Assembly: GCA_013398175.1 (NCBI GenBank)
Contig: VZRZ01004141.1
Location: 836,182 to 900,181 of the forward strand
Direction: 5' to 3'
Source of the DNA: Climacteris rufus
Lineage: Eukaryota > Chordata > Aves > Passeriformes > Climacteridae
DNA length: 64,000 nt
Position 1 is the first letter of the stretch. Every line of letters begins with the position of its first letter. Made by a program: the position numbers and the translations under genes. Of this stretch, positions 26,101 through 39,226 are shown piece after piece. The notes beneath the pieces are model-generated. The model was not told the DNA's origin. It made no database searches and saw only the letters and a program-made list of their open reading frames with translations.

Positions 26101-27660
26101 TATATACATCAAAAAAAAAAAATGTAGACACTGTAACTATCTTAACAGAGGCAAAAAGAAATCCTAGAAATTACAGCTTAACCAGCTTTTCTTCAGTGTA
26201 AGACACTTTGCTTAGCACAGACAGGCCCATCAGCCATGACATAGCAAAATCCATCAATAAATATATTTGACATTAAAAAAATTGAATGTTTCTTTGGGAA
26301 TCTCAGTTTTTACACAATGTGAAAAATGATTTTTAGGAAAGCAAAGCAAAGATGTAATTCAGAAATTATATGGCACTATATAAATTAGCAGTAGGCCGAG
26401 GATTCCTGAGTATGTATTCTCCTAATTCTGCAACCAAAGTGTAATTAATGCAGTAATAGACAACACAAATAAATAAGACCTAGAAAGATTTTCATAAGAA
26501 TTACACTTACATAATTGATTTAGATCAAGTTGAGTGAATAAATGCTACAGAATGAACAAAGTCCTCTTAGCCCTTTTAAAAACTGAACAGCAAAGGAATG
26601 TTACAAAAATTTTAAGTAAACAATTTTTATTGGAAATAAATTAATTTTGTTTAATAACTTTTAGAACTCATAGGACATCATTAAGGGTAGATTAACCATC
26701 TACCCTTTTATTTCACAATTGTCCCAAAAAGACAGAAAGTCTAATTTTTCTCAAGGCTTAAAGTACCAAATCAATTACAATCTCATAGCACATTTTGATA
26801 AAGTGGGAAAGCTAACTACATTATCTCAATATATAAAAATATTTTACCTGTCTCCTGGTCAGGAATACTCCAAAGAGCAGATCAGGTCAAGATGCAATGC
26901 CATACTCTACACTGCTTACTTGTACATCAGCCTGGTTAGAACAAACTTACTATGAAACAATTCTAAATGTAAAAAATTAGGATTTTTTTTTTAAGATTTC
27001 TGAAGTTTGCCAGAGTTTCAGAGTAAAGGAGCTGGGGCTACTGGCCAAGTAAGAGGCTAGAGAGAAATGGCCTTTACATGAAATCAAATCAGTTGGTAGA
27101 ACTTCTGCCTATGAATGTGAAACAAGTCACTTGGGCCCCGTGCCCTTGTGATATGCAGACACCCAGGCAAAAATCACCTCCAAGTGGAATGAATGCCTGC
27201 CCTTATAATTCCCACACGTGACTTATAAATGGAACTGCCCTGGTGCTTAAAAAGATAATTTTGCCCACTACTGCTGCCTGTGTTTAAAACGTCAATTAAA
27301 AATAAGGAAAAATGCAAGACATGAAACAGGCTGGTAACTGTTACCGATCCATTTTAATACGCAGCCAAGATTCGTGTGATGCCATTCTCAGCCAACACTA
27401 TCATTTCAGATGCCATTCAGGACACGTAAACAAGTCCTACTACCCCAACAGGTTTGATTCACACAAAAATTCTGTAACAAAATGTTAAACAGAGTTTCTT
27501 TATATGACACTACTACACCTTTTAAAATCATTTAAAACATTGAAATTTTGCATGGGTCCATTTATTGAATTTCTTTAGAATATTAAAAATGCGCATTGCT
27601 TTAAAAACAAAATGCTTCATGTACATATACAAACAATCAGCCCTGGTCTGTGATGTTACA
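17103..27660 (-). other. Long-intron sequence, central segment
   Basis: This is AT-rich intronic sequence. Simple repeats are minor: a T run near 18007-18015, (CA)6 at 25329-25341 and AT-rich tracts near 26010-26035. Around 24830-25110 the GC content rises slightly and open frames overlap on both strands, again without known domains. No exon, RNA gene or named transposon was recognised. Confidence 0.5.
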
Positions 27661-27689
27661 GCCCAGCACAGCACTCCAGCTACCAGCCT

Positions 27690-27745
27690 GCCAGATTATA
27701 AATAGGCTGCCAATCCAGGCAGCAGCGGCAGCAGCAGCTGTCTCT
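27690..27745. promoter_or_regulatory. Motif cluster: MEF2-like, CCAAT and E-box
   Basis: Within 56 nt there is a perfect MEF2 consensus (CTATTTATAA on the minus strand, 27696-27705; on the plus strand it also looks like a TATA box). A CCAAT-box heptamer GCCAATC follows at 27709-27715. A CAG-rich run ends in an E-box CAGCTG at 27735-27740. Each motif alone is expected by chance in 64 kb. The close grouping suggests a possible enhancer or cryptic promoter. Function is unproven. Confidence 0.3.
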
Positions 27746-29559
27746 CATCATTCTGCTCTCTCTCTCCATTTCTATTAGATTTCTTAACACAATGTTGTGA
27801 TTTCTGCATATTTTCTCCACACCCTGCAATAGGTGTGACAAGCACAAATACATTTGTTTTTAAGATTATTCACAATGAACACAATTCTCTACTAACCTGT
27901 TACTATCTGCCTGATCTGTAGATGTGTACACATCAACTGGGCCTGCATGTTTGCATCGTTTGCTATAAATGGAATGTTTAGTATTATACTTCAGCTGTCT
28001 TTACAGAAGCAACTAAACTGCCTGTGCTACTAGACACAGGGAAATAATATATACACACCTGAACACTGAAGCCTGCAGCAACAACCACAAGATGGTCCAG
28101 CCTGTGCCTAAATCACACAAGCAACACAAACTATCCAACTCAGTGAGGTATTTTTTCAAATACCAACATAATGAAAAGCATGTTTGGAAATCTGCCAACT
28201 CATTTTTAGGCTACCTATGAACTAAAAATCAAAATTATAATCAAAACCAACGTCTTTATCTGTTATGCACAGAAATGCCATTAAAATACTTCATAATAAT
28301 TAACATTCTGGAGTGATTATATAAAGGGTGGCTCTCAGACTGCAATTCTTACTACAAAAATTATAAGAAGTCATGTCTGGTTTTACATTTTCTTCCATTA
28401 AGTCTTTACACTGCTCCCACTTGAACACTTGCTTTCTGTTGTTAGAAGTATTTTCTCTTGACTATAGAAAAATTACTTTGTCAGACAAGTATTATTTTAT
28501 CTCATCCTGTTGTCAAAACTCTGTGTTCAGATACCACTATATCAGACTATATTCTTACAAGTGGTATTTTTAAGACAGCGTACACAAGCAAGAACTGTCT
28601 TGAAGGATTGTTAATGATTATAATGCCCCAAGTAATTGGGGATTCATTCACAATTCTTCTACAAGTTCCTTGGCCAAAAAGTTTAAAGTCCAGTTGGTTT
28701 AGTGGCTATTTCCAGTAAAGGCACATCATTTCATTTCAGTACACACACATGTTATTACACAGCCTGTATTTGAGAATTTTCAGTGTGATCAATTAAAGAC
28801 TACACTTCCAACCGCACAACTTCCTCTAAAATACTGAAATCAACATGTACAATACACCTACTGGTGTTTAAAGTTCAAGAAAGCTGGAAACAGATGCTCC
28901 CAGCACAAGACATCAAGACTCAGAAAAAAGACATTGACTAGAGCAACACAAGACAGAAATGTTTGCTCCATTTTTCAGGCAGGATCCTACAACTAGACAC
29001 AAACCAGTACTGTACCAATAAAAAGAAACAAACAACAACAACAAAAAAAAAACCAAAATCCAACTACCTGCACTTTTAAGTCAATGTTAACAAAATCATG
29101 CTGAGCTAAAATGTTCACTAGCTGCCAAAATTTTACCATGACTGCAGTATCAATATAGGTGACACAAACAAGGAAAGAAATTATAAGCAGAACTTTTCAC
29201 TTGTCCTTCAAGTTTTGTCAATATTAGCAAGTACCAATTCCTATTCCTGCCCAGGCCCTTACTGATACTACACAGGAACTCATTACTAATCTTTGCAAGC
29301 ATAATGCCACTTCTGAGGTTATAGCTGTTTAAACCCATTTTATAGCACTGGTACACAAACATACTACTTAGATGTAGATACCATCTCGTAATCCTCCTTC
29401 CCACTTCTATGTTCTACTCTTCTGCAGATGAAAATCTGAAGCCACTTTGTCCCACGTTTAGTCACTATCAGCTTTTAAAACATTTGAAGTATTTGATTAG
29501 CTGGGGTGCTGCAAGATAATTGCTGCTGCTGGTAATGTCTTAAATTATTCTAGACAGTT
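27746..29559 (-). other. Long-intron sequence with an A-rich microsatellite
   Basis: This is ordinary AT-rich intron. The only structured element is an AAC/A-rich simple repeat at about 29027-29054. No exon or transposon was recognised. Confidence 0.5.
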
Positions 29560-30650
29560 TTGCAGAAAGGTATCTGTCTAGGCACTTAAAGGGAGGTGGT
29601 AATATGAGCAGCATACAGTTTATAGGTACAGCAACAGAAGTTCCAGAACGAGGAATAATAAACAGGAAAGATTGGGGTTTTTTAAAATAAAATCCAACTC
29701 AGCCCCATAAAAGTGGCAGAGGTGTGTGCTCTTAAAGGGGACTTGCAGGTGGCCAATCTAAGCACTTCTATAGATGAGTCCTGGGAGGTCATAGGATGCA
29801 TAGATGGCAACATGGAAGATGACATGGAAGCAACTGCCTAAGAAGTGACAGATGGATGTGTGGGAACATTAAAGAAGTGGAGCGAGTGGGGGAGAGACAG
29901 GAAACTCATCGAGGAACATAAGTAAGGAAGGGCAGAATTATGTAGAACTTTGAAAGTACTGAAAAGAGCTCAAATCTGATGCAAATATGGGTGGTGAACA
30001 GTAGGGGGAATACAAAAATAAGAGTGACAATTAAATCAGCAAGCAGGAAGCATTATTTTAACAGCTACATGTTAGGAAGTGAAAAAAGTCTCTATTCCTT
30101 CTGTCATAATAGACATGTCTAGAACAGAGCTGAAGATAGTGCACTGGTTAAGACAAGGCATGAAATAAGGCTTGCTCACAGGGATTTTAAAAAAAGAGCA
30201 TGTCTTAAGATGCTAAGAAAGCAAGCACCAGATTTATAGCTGACCTAGATGACTACAACCAATGGAATGAACATGCTAAAAAAAAAATAATTCTAAAAAT
30301 TGCACACCTGAATAACATAGAAACTTAAGGCTGTATTGTCTGTAGCAGAAAAAGAAAACTAAGAATAAGGGACAGAAAGAGGACAAGAGATGAAACTTTG
30401 GCTCCACTGAAATAAATATGGAAATGTACATCACCTTCACCGGTATGTGGATTTTAAATAATGAGATAATTCTGGCCATTTTTCAGCTGATGACATGGTA
30501 TCTGACAAACATAGTATGAATGACTGCCTAATAGTGGAAAACAGACCTGGAGATATCATGGAGAAGCAGAATAAAATACAGTTTCTTAACATATCCATGT
30601 TAGTAAGATCTTATCAAATAAGTGGGGGAGAGTCAAGAGGTTATAAAAGG
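29560..30650 (+). repeat. Purine-rich stretch, possible very old interspersed repeat
   Basis: For about 1.1 kb the plus strand becomes rich in G and A (many AGGAAG, GGGAGAGACAGG and GAAGTG words). The surrounding intron is A/C-biased on that strand. Phrases around 29890-30000 (GGGCAGAATTATGTAG, then TTTGAAAGT, then a GATGCAAATATGG segment) remind me of the 3' regions of ancient CR1/L3-like amniote LINEs. I cannot align it to a consensus from memory, so the family is unassigned and the borders are rough. Confidence 0.25.
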
Positions 30651-33600
30651 AGCTAATTTTTTAGGGTTTTTTTTTGCTTTGCATCATCTGAATACCAAGA
30701 CTCAGATACTTTTTACTATTTACATTCTAATTTTAAAAAGGACTTCTCAGTTTAATTAACTCATTTTACCAATGTTTCAGAACAAACAGACCCGTATTTG
30801 TGGCAGTCCAATAAAAGACCGAACACTGAAAAATTTTGCAAAAGGTCTGCTCCACATTCTGATCCAAAGAACTCTAGAGCCTGCCTATAGTTTTATACTC
30901 CATTACACCTGCTGCAATCTTTAGAAAATAATTTCAAAGTTAAATAAAGACTTATTTTCCACAAGGATCCAAATTACTACAAAGTCTGTTTTCCATTTGC
31001 ACAAGGTGAGTAGATACTTGAAAGTCAGCAGCTTCATGGAAGTCAGCAAGTCCTAACTCCAGAGATTTATTCCATAGTTCCTCTCAAATATGTAAGGGAC
31101 AAACCCAGGCTTACTACAAATAAAATATATTTGAGAGAGAACTAAGGCCTACAAAATGCAAGATTAACAACTAAATTAAAACAAAAAACACTATTAAAAG
31201 AAGTTTTGTTTGGACAGCAATTCCCATGCTTGCTACACACATACAAGTAACAACAAAGGTGATCAGAAACTCAATTATCTTTATACAGCTAGGATGTAAC
31301 AGAAAAGTTGGCAAAAAACTTAGCAAATAATGTTATTTCATAGATTGCCTGGTTTAGCTACTCTTAGAGGTGTGGCTAATGGTTGTGTTTCCAGGATTTT
31401 TCTTTTACTTTCACTTTTACATACGGACTAAATACGTAAGCTACTTGTTTTTCATTCTCAATATTCTAAGACAATTTTTCACCAATTCAGTGTGCATTCA
31501 CCATAAAGTGCACTTCAAGAACTGGCTCTATTTTCAACTGACATCTTTCCAAAAGTGTCTCAGTCTCATTTTTTGATAGGTGAAAATTGACAGCAGGACG
31601 AGTACAACTGCTTAAGAACACACCACACAACTATGGATCTGCATTTTTACATTAATGAGAGAAATACACTACAATTCATGCCTTAAATGAGCACTAACAA
31701 TAAAAAATTTTAAATATTCATAAAGTTCTGTGGTTGGTGTAGTGATTAAAAGCATTATGAACACTGTAACCTTTTTTCTATTTGGTATCTTTAAGAGTTA
31801 AATACTGTTCAGAATGACTGCAGGGAATGCTGCCCTGAAGGCTGCTTTGCACAGGCTGTCCATGGCTGGAGCAAGTTTCTGAGTTCTCCTCTGGACTGCT
31901 TCCACTTCAAGATCTACAGTTCCATTTTCTCTGACAACAAAGGGAATTTTTTTGTTTAAAACATGGAAGGAGGCTTAGAGTTCAATTAACTTATTTCTTA
32001 GTGATATTCAGAAAATACAAGTTTTCCATGGGATGCTACCAATTCAAGTGAACCGATCATGTATTAATTGATGACAATAAAAGCTGGGGAGGGGCTGGAA
32101 TATGCTACACATTGTACCAAATAATTAGCAACAGCCAAAGATAAACTTTTTGATACAGCAGATCAGACTTTTTGTAAGTTATAAAAGTTAAATAAAAGTT
32201 TTGCAAACTTTTATTGTTAAATACTGCTGAATCCATCCACACAGAATTTATTAATTAAAATTTATGAATTTCTGTTTTATACCAAGTCAAATTCAAACCA
32301 AGCTTTAAAGTTACCATTGAATAACTTTGATTTTTTTTTTATCTTGTTACTTTACTCAACCTGCTTTAAAAAGCAGGAAAATACTTTTTGAGACTTTTTT
32401 TCAGTCAGAATTTGTCCTCATATATTGAAATTAAGTACTGTTTTTAACAACAACAAAAATAGCCTGTCCTTCTGTTAAATTAGCTAAACAGTACAGAAAG
32501 GTACCCTCAGAATGATCAGAAGTGAATGTTCAACAGTTACCAATGACACAAGGGTGAGAGAGAGAGCATAAACCAACAGTGCTTGTGGCATCTAACTCCC
32601 CTCTAATCTGTGACATACCTATAGTGTATTTAGCACTCTCATCATATCCATCAACACGTAAACAGGTCAGGCTTTCAATGAAAAAGATGGTGAGTATCAT
32701 TTTCTGTGCCATTCTTATTCTGATGTTCATAAGTGGTGCTGAAATTCCCTGAACAAACAGTGTAAATCGATGTGTAAGTTAGCCATTCCAAGCACTGCAC
32801 CTATTAACTTACTACTTTTCTAAATTTAGTTCACAAAAAATAAATCGGTCAATAGAAGAGAGGATAACTCTGATCCAGAATCACACCTGTTCACAATCTG
32901 CTGTCAATGTGAATACTAACTTACTACATTGACTTTGAGATATGATACAGGACTGAACTGGCACTAAACATTCAACGTGTTCCTTCCCTCCACTGGCAGG
33001 GCAGCAACTTGCAACAGAAATACTTTGGCTACTCTAAGGCAGAGCCCTACCTGCAGAGCTGCCACCCACTCATTCCCTTTCTGTCCTTCCAACACAAAGC
33101 AATAACTAAAATCCTTTGCCTTCTAAGAGTTTCTCCCAGAGCAAAGGAAAGCCATCATTAAAGAGAAACAGACAAACCAAAAACAAAACTGGTGGAGGAC
33201 ATGAAAATCTCAATTTTTTTCCTGAAGAAGCTCAAAACTTTCTAAATAAGATTAAGTAAATATGTCAGAGTGGAGATCACCAGCAGTAAATCTGACTCTA
33301 TTTTGTTCCCTTTCACACTTAATTCTATAGCAAAATGAAGCATGAAAGTATGTTCCAGATTCACATGTGAAACTACTGAACATTAAGACCTTGTCCTAAA
33401 TAGGTGTTTATATTTGTAGGCTTGTCTACACAGATGGTTCTCCACCTACACACATCTAGACGGTGTCCAGACACTATGGCATTACACCAAACCAATGGGA
33501 TTATAACAGAATTTGCCCTTCCTTGTGTATGAGCAACCAAAGTAGCTTGTAACACTATTTTGTCCCTGTTACATATGAGACAATTTAATAATTCAAAGGA

Positions 33601-36600
33601 CCACACAAACATTAACAAATTGATCTGGAAAGTCTTTTGTAAGTTAGTCTACAAAAGTCAATTCTACAAAGTAGAAATTTTACATTCTACAACTCTACAT
33701 GTTGGAACAGTTTTTGTGCTTTCACTTCATGCACTAGGGAATAAAATTTTCGTTTTATGTGACGTGCAGCATAATTACTTCTGAATGAATTAGTTAAAGT
33801 GAGTAAGGAAACAGAAGGAGCAGAACAAGGCAAACCATGCCCATACCACAATACATTGCTTTTTCCCATTTGCAGCCACCTTCATATGGCTGTGAATGAG
33901 CTCTCTCTTCTCCATGTGTGGATCTGTCAAGGTATCTAGAGTTTCAGCAGAATATATCTACAGACAAACACTGCCACATAATTCCCCAGGTTTGATGCAG
34001 TATTAAATACACACAATAAAACCTGCCAAAAGATTAATTTCTAAAGAAAACTACCACTTTCAAAAATCAGCAGTTTTTTGTTCCAGGTGGAATATGAATA
34101 TTTATGTCTAAAAGTGATGATGCCAGAAGCAAACATTCCAAACAGGATTACTGATGTGAGCATTTCACTTCAGCATCCTGAAGGACATTCCTCTAATAAT
34201 TTTCCTAGCCCTCAGAACTATAAATTGTAGATTAGGTAGCTACGTGTGAGGAAAACAATGAAAAATTAATCTCTCTTAGAACCATAAAATGTGCATTTAA
34301 TGATTTATATCAGGCCACTTAGTAATTGAATTTGCAGTAAATCAAAGGAACTGGGCAAGTTTGGGTTTGTTGCTAACAGCTTTAAACATGTTTCCATCTT
34401 TGCCATACATTAACAAAGCTTTCTCACTGGGCACTGAGGTTCAGGCCAGCATAAACTGACCACTATGACACTGAAACCCAAACCTGAGATCACCTGCTCA
34501 AGGACAGATTGATTCTGACAACTTTTAATACAGCATAATTGACAGAAAGCAGCTGAGAAACATTACATCCTACCCAAATATGCACAAAAAACCCCTCCCT
34601 CATGACATTCTATCTAGATTATGCCTTCTTTAAATTCAACAGAAAGTAAAACTGTTTGCTAGTCTTTCATCAGCCTTCTTTGAAACATCTCCTGTTGCAA
34701 GGAGCTTCAACCAAGCTTAAACTCCCCCAGTTTAATACTAATGCATGCTTGTTTGCAAAGTATGTGCTGTTAAAATGCTGCACCTTACAATGTTTAAATT
34801 TACAATTAGCTTAGAATTGTTTTTAACTGCTTTTGCTGGGAGAGGAACAGGGGTCCTACAGAAGTTCTCTTTCTTCCCTTCCTTAAATTCACTATTTAAG
34901 TAATGCACTTGCACAAACATTACTGCCTAGTGAAAAAGCTTTTATTGCCTTGCATGCATTTTCCCTTGTAAACCAGAATATATCTGAAAGTTTTTCCACA
35001 CACAGGATTTTTAGAAAACACAGTCTTAAAAAAGACATATTTTTAAAAATTATAAGACATACCATTTATACAAAGCTATATGTACAGCTGTGTGGACAGC
35101 AGTGTGCTTCCATGTCCATGCCCATGCATGTAGTATCAGATTGCTTATATTTAATAGTAATGGATCTCTCTGCATACTCTTGGTAGTTTGTAAACAAATT
35201 AATGTATCTTCAGCTCCTTAGTCACTTGCTGAAATACTCTGAGCCATGTTTAATTGATCAGGGATCTGGCACAGAGAAGCAAAAGGCTTTTGTAAGTACA
35301 TCCAATGAATGACAGGAAAGAAGGAATTAGAATTCAGAGCAGTTCCTAACTTCCAGACTATGATTTTTTTTTTACCTACTCACTGAACAGAACGTGCTGC
35401 AAATATGTTCTGTGAAGACAGAATATGATGAAATAGTAAGGAGAAAATACAGATGGTAAATATCTTTTTTTCTCTTTTTTGTTTTAAACTTCATAATGAG
35501 GATGACCAAAACTGTAGTTCCCCCTTCCCCCCTTCCTTTCATGAGTACCCTCTCAGTTCCTTCCTCCTCCCAAGCAACTGAAAATCATCCTCTGAGCAGC
35601 TGGGATGCTTTAGGGAGAACAACACAGATCAGCATATCATAAGTGTAATTAAATTTTAAACCAGCCTTTTAGGGGACACTAGTTAAACAGAAAGTCCTTT
35701 GTATTTTTATCACTTCAACAGCACCAGAAATCAAACTTTCAAATTTGATTATCCCCGTTCTGAAGGTTTTCCGCATTACAAAGCATCCGCGTGCCCTTTC
35801 TACACAGCCATAGTGTGCCAACATGCCCTTTTTCACTGTATGTGGGGAAATACCTCCTGCCTCTTTTTACTGAAACACTTTTGACTCCTTCTCAGTCAAC
35901 TGTGCAAAATGTGGAAGCATTTGCAGATGGGATGAAGTTACATCTAAGTTACAGGAAAACACTGCAAATCTTATGTTATTTATTGTGCATCCTTAAATAC
36001 AGACTGACAGCTGCCAGCTCACAGTTAAGCAAAAATCACATTTGAATCCACATTTCCAGCGAGCAACCTAGTCAAGAATTATTTGTCACATAACATGGAT
36101 ATGTATGGAAGGTAAGAGGACTCAGAAAAATGTTTATGTGCAAGGGCCAACCCACATCCTGGTCAGCAGCCCTGTTAGAGCAGGCCAGGCCCTAGAGCCA
36201 ATGTCACACACAGGAACCAAAACAAACAGCAGCCACGCTGGCCTAGCATGAATGTTCAGGTAGTGACACTATCAACACAGCAGACACCAAAAGGAAAGGT
36301 TTTGGTGGGAATCTGAAGCAAGGCTAAAGCTCACACTTCCAGCTGGACATAAGAAAGGCTTCAACTGCCACACCACCACATCCCTGAAGGTGAGATTAGC
36401 ACTCTGCATATTAATGCTGCAGTTTACTAGTATGACTGGGATGAAGATTCAAGCTGATGTGAGTAGGGACACTCTTGCTTTATAACCCAGTTCCTGTCTT
36501 CTCACAGGTAACAAAGTACTAACTATTTGCTGATAGGATTTTATGCCCCAGCACAGGTTGCTTTTGTGTTGTATACAGTAAGTGGTATGTCCCTCCCAGT

Positions 36601-38144
36601 TTTAGAACTTGCCTACCTTTCCAGAAACACAATGGAAAGAAACGACAAAAAGCCATTAAAAAACTAGCACAATACAATGACTACCATGTTATTCAAAAAT
36701 GGCTGGTTAAAAAGATGAGTCAAAAAAATACTGTCCAATACTTAATGAAGACTCTTTGCTGCAGCAGTTAAGTCTCAAAGCACGCCAAATTTAGTGAAAC
36801 TTTGGTGTGTGCATTTGTATGAAAGTTTATATAGAAATAGGACTCTGAAAAGTCCTGAGCACTAACTGGGTTAATTCTGCAATAAAAATACACACCAAAA
36901 GAATGATTTTATTTCTTTCATTTAACTTCATTAAACATAAGCAGCATTGCTACTGTTTTTACCGATTTTCTTGTCTTCTTCCAGGATTGCATGCTTCTGT
37001 GTTTTAAGAGCATAAATCAGTCCTTTAACAGTTACTTGTATGAGATTATGTAGTTACTAGAGGATTTTTAAACGCTTGAAATACTGAAGAACATTTCTAG
37101 GTTATTGAAGTTTTCATCCATTATTGTTTATTCCTAAAGTAACAGCTTAAAAACTGACTAGTTCTTACATACAATGGTGAGCTGTGCCTTTCTGTAGTTA
37201 CCTGTTTTACCCCAAATCCCCAATTTCTGAAAGCTTTACTAGCATTCAGCATGATGGATTATGAAGCCACATGCTACCCCACCATCTTCCTCTGTGCTTC
37301 TTGGAGGCTTTGCCTCCCTCTGTACAGCCTGCACAAGAGTCTGTGTTCTGCAGTCAATTCACACACATCACTGAACAGCAAGAGCACATATCTAGGCCCA
37401 CAGCAGGGGGGTTAATTAACTGTGTAAGGGACAGAGCTGGCTCCAGAGTTATCTTTCACATGTATACAGAGAATAAACTGAGCTGACACTCCAGGGAAAA
37501 TGCAGTAAGCTTTGCACTCCTCACATTCTCTTAAAAAGACACTAATTTTAAAAAAGAAATACAAGTTTAGCAGCAGCTCTAGACTATACTTGAGTAAGAA
37601 AGATTCCATCTGAAACACTGACAATGGAACACTCAGTTTAAGCCTCTTTTCAGACTGGAATAAGACCTTGCAGATGGACAAATGAAAACATTTATCTCCT
37701 TGTTATAGCACCTGTTCAGATCTCCTGTATTAATAAAGGTTGGATACACGGGAGAGAGGCACTGGTTACTTACTTTCACATTAAGAGTTAGCAGACAATA
37801 CAGTAACAAAAATATTTGCATACAGCACCCCTCCTTTTGGTGTTAGTGCCAATAGAGCTGCAGCAGTGTTAATGTCCTAGAAGAGTTTTAGAAAAAAAAA
37901 ACACAACTGTTTTCAAAACATCTTCCTAAAATGCTGCAATGGAAGGGTTTTTTCCATCCCAGGAAAATAAATTGTCAAATATAAAAGTGAACATACTAAG
38001 ACTGACGGCACATGCACTGAGTTCAGAGAGGGATACTAAGTAATACAAATGGGAAAACAACTTATACTTCCATTCAAATAACACAAAGCCAGTCAATCAA
38101 TCCCTTTTGGGAGAGTGGTATCACTCTGTATTCATGAAGTACAT
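30651..38144 (-). other. Long-intron sequence
   Basis: This is AT-rich intron with short homopolymer runs (for example T/A runs near 32330-32410 and a C/T-rich tract at 35520-35560). No exon, RNA gene or clear transposon was recognised. A phrase near 31880-31910 resembles antisense CR1 only weakly and was not called. Confidence 0.5.
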
Positions 38145-38212
38145 ACGTGCTTTGAGCAGGAGGTTGTACTAGATGACCTCTGTAGCTCCCTTTGTACCTA
38201 CAGTTTTCAACT
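38145..38212 (+). mobile_element. Short CR1 LINE 3'-region fragment
   Basis: The segment GTGCTTTGAGCAGGAGGTTG, followed by TACTAGATGACCTCTGTAGC and TCCCTTTGTACCT, matches the CR1 3' consensus. That consensus has GAGCAGGAGGTTGGACTAGATGACCTC followed by a CCCTTCCAACCT-type block, interrupted here by substitutions. The terminal ATTCTATG repeats are lost. It is an old truncated copy, opposite in orientation to PHF21A. Confidence 0.7.
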
Positions 38213-39226
38213 TATCCCATCAAAACACCAATTTTGGTATCAGCCCTGAATGCACATTACAAAAATAAAACCTGCATTATATGCTCTTGAGTATACCCCA
38301 AGCCTGAACTTCTCCATCTTTTTCACTTTCCTGTGTCATAACAATCTTCTTTCTTACCACTGAGGCACAACTCACTTCCAAGAAGCATCCTGCAGGAGTT
38401 TGTGTCTCCAGAGCCAAACTACGTGCTCTATGAACACTGCACTTTGAGGGGGCAGAATGTAACAAATGTAAGCAAGGGTCAAAGGATGGAAGAAAGCCTT
38501 CCCCGCCTAAAGCCAGTGAGTGCCTCTGAGACAATCTAGACTGTGATGATCTAGTTTGACAACGGGAAGAGAATTTTCTTCAAGTTTCTTTTTTCTTTAT
38601 AGTGGTTGCGGTAGCTTGATAGGACAGGAAGGGGGGTTTTGACTGTTTTTAAGCATCATTATATCAGTCTTTGTCATTTAGAATTCTTTTCTTGTGGACC
38701 TGGCTGCTGGTTTTGTCTGGGAACAACCTGGCTGCATCAGCACGCAGCATGTTGAAGTTTCACAGGTGTTTTTCCCCCTTACCCACACCCTGCTACCATA
38801 GAAAGCAATTCTGCTGTGGAATTTGCAGGGGGCAGAAGAGCAGAAAAATCAAAAGCTGCCCTTCTTGGAAAGGGCAGAAGATGTCTTCTAAGTGCCTTCC
38901 CTAAAAGGTAATTTTTTAATAAATCAGAATGCCCATATTCTCATGCTTTAGCATTCTTTGTGTTTCTTAAGCATTTCTTTTAATGATCAAGTGATAAATG
39001 TCCTAAGAGTGCAACATATTAACCTAAAATGATGCCCTACAACATTGGACTGAAGTTACCATCTAGAATTCTTGATTCTGAAAGTGATTTTGGCAAGTCA
39101 TACTTCTAGCTTTGTTAGACTCAGCTACACTTTGAAACATGAGTGCAGAAAAGTTATCTTCCTTAGTAGCTCAACCCCTACTTGCATTTAAAATCTAAAA
39201 GAAGCAAACACCAAAGCCACCATCCC
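38213..39226 (-). other. Intronic sequence between CR1 fragment and LTR repeat
   Basis: This is unique-looking sequence with a slightly GC-richer part near 38690-38890. No gene or repeat family was recognised. The six bases CATCCC at its right end (39221-39226) may be one copy of the LTR target-site duplication. Confidence 0.45.

Noticed and set aside
27697..27706. TATAAATAGG as a TATA box of a nested gene.
   Set aside because: No start exon, CpG island or open frame of interest follows on either strand. It is better described as a MEF2-like motif.
31795..31910. CR1-like phrase (CTCCTCTGGACTGCTTCCA) as an antisense CR1 fragment.
   Set aside because: The similarity covers only about 20 nt and the flanks do not follow the consensus.
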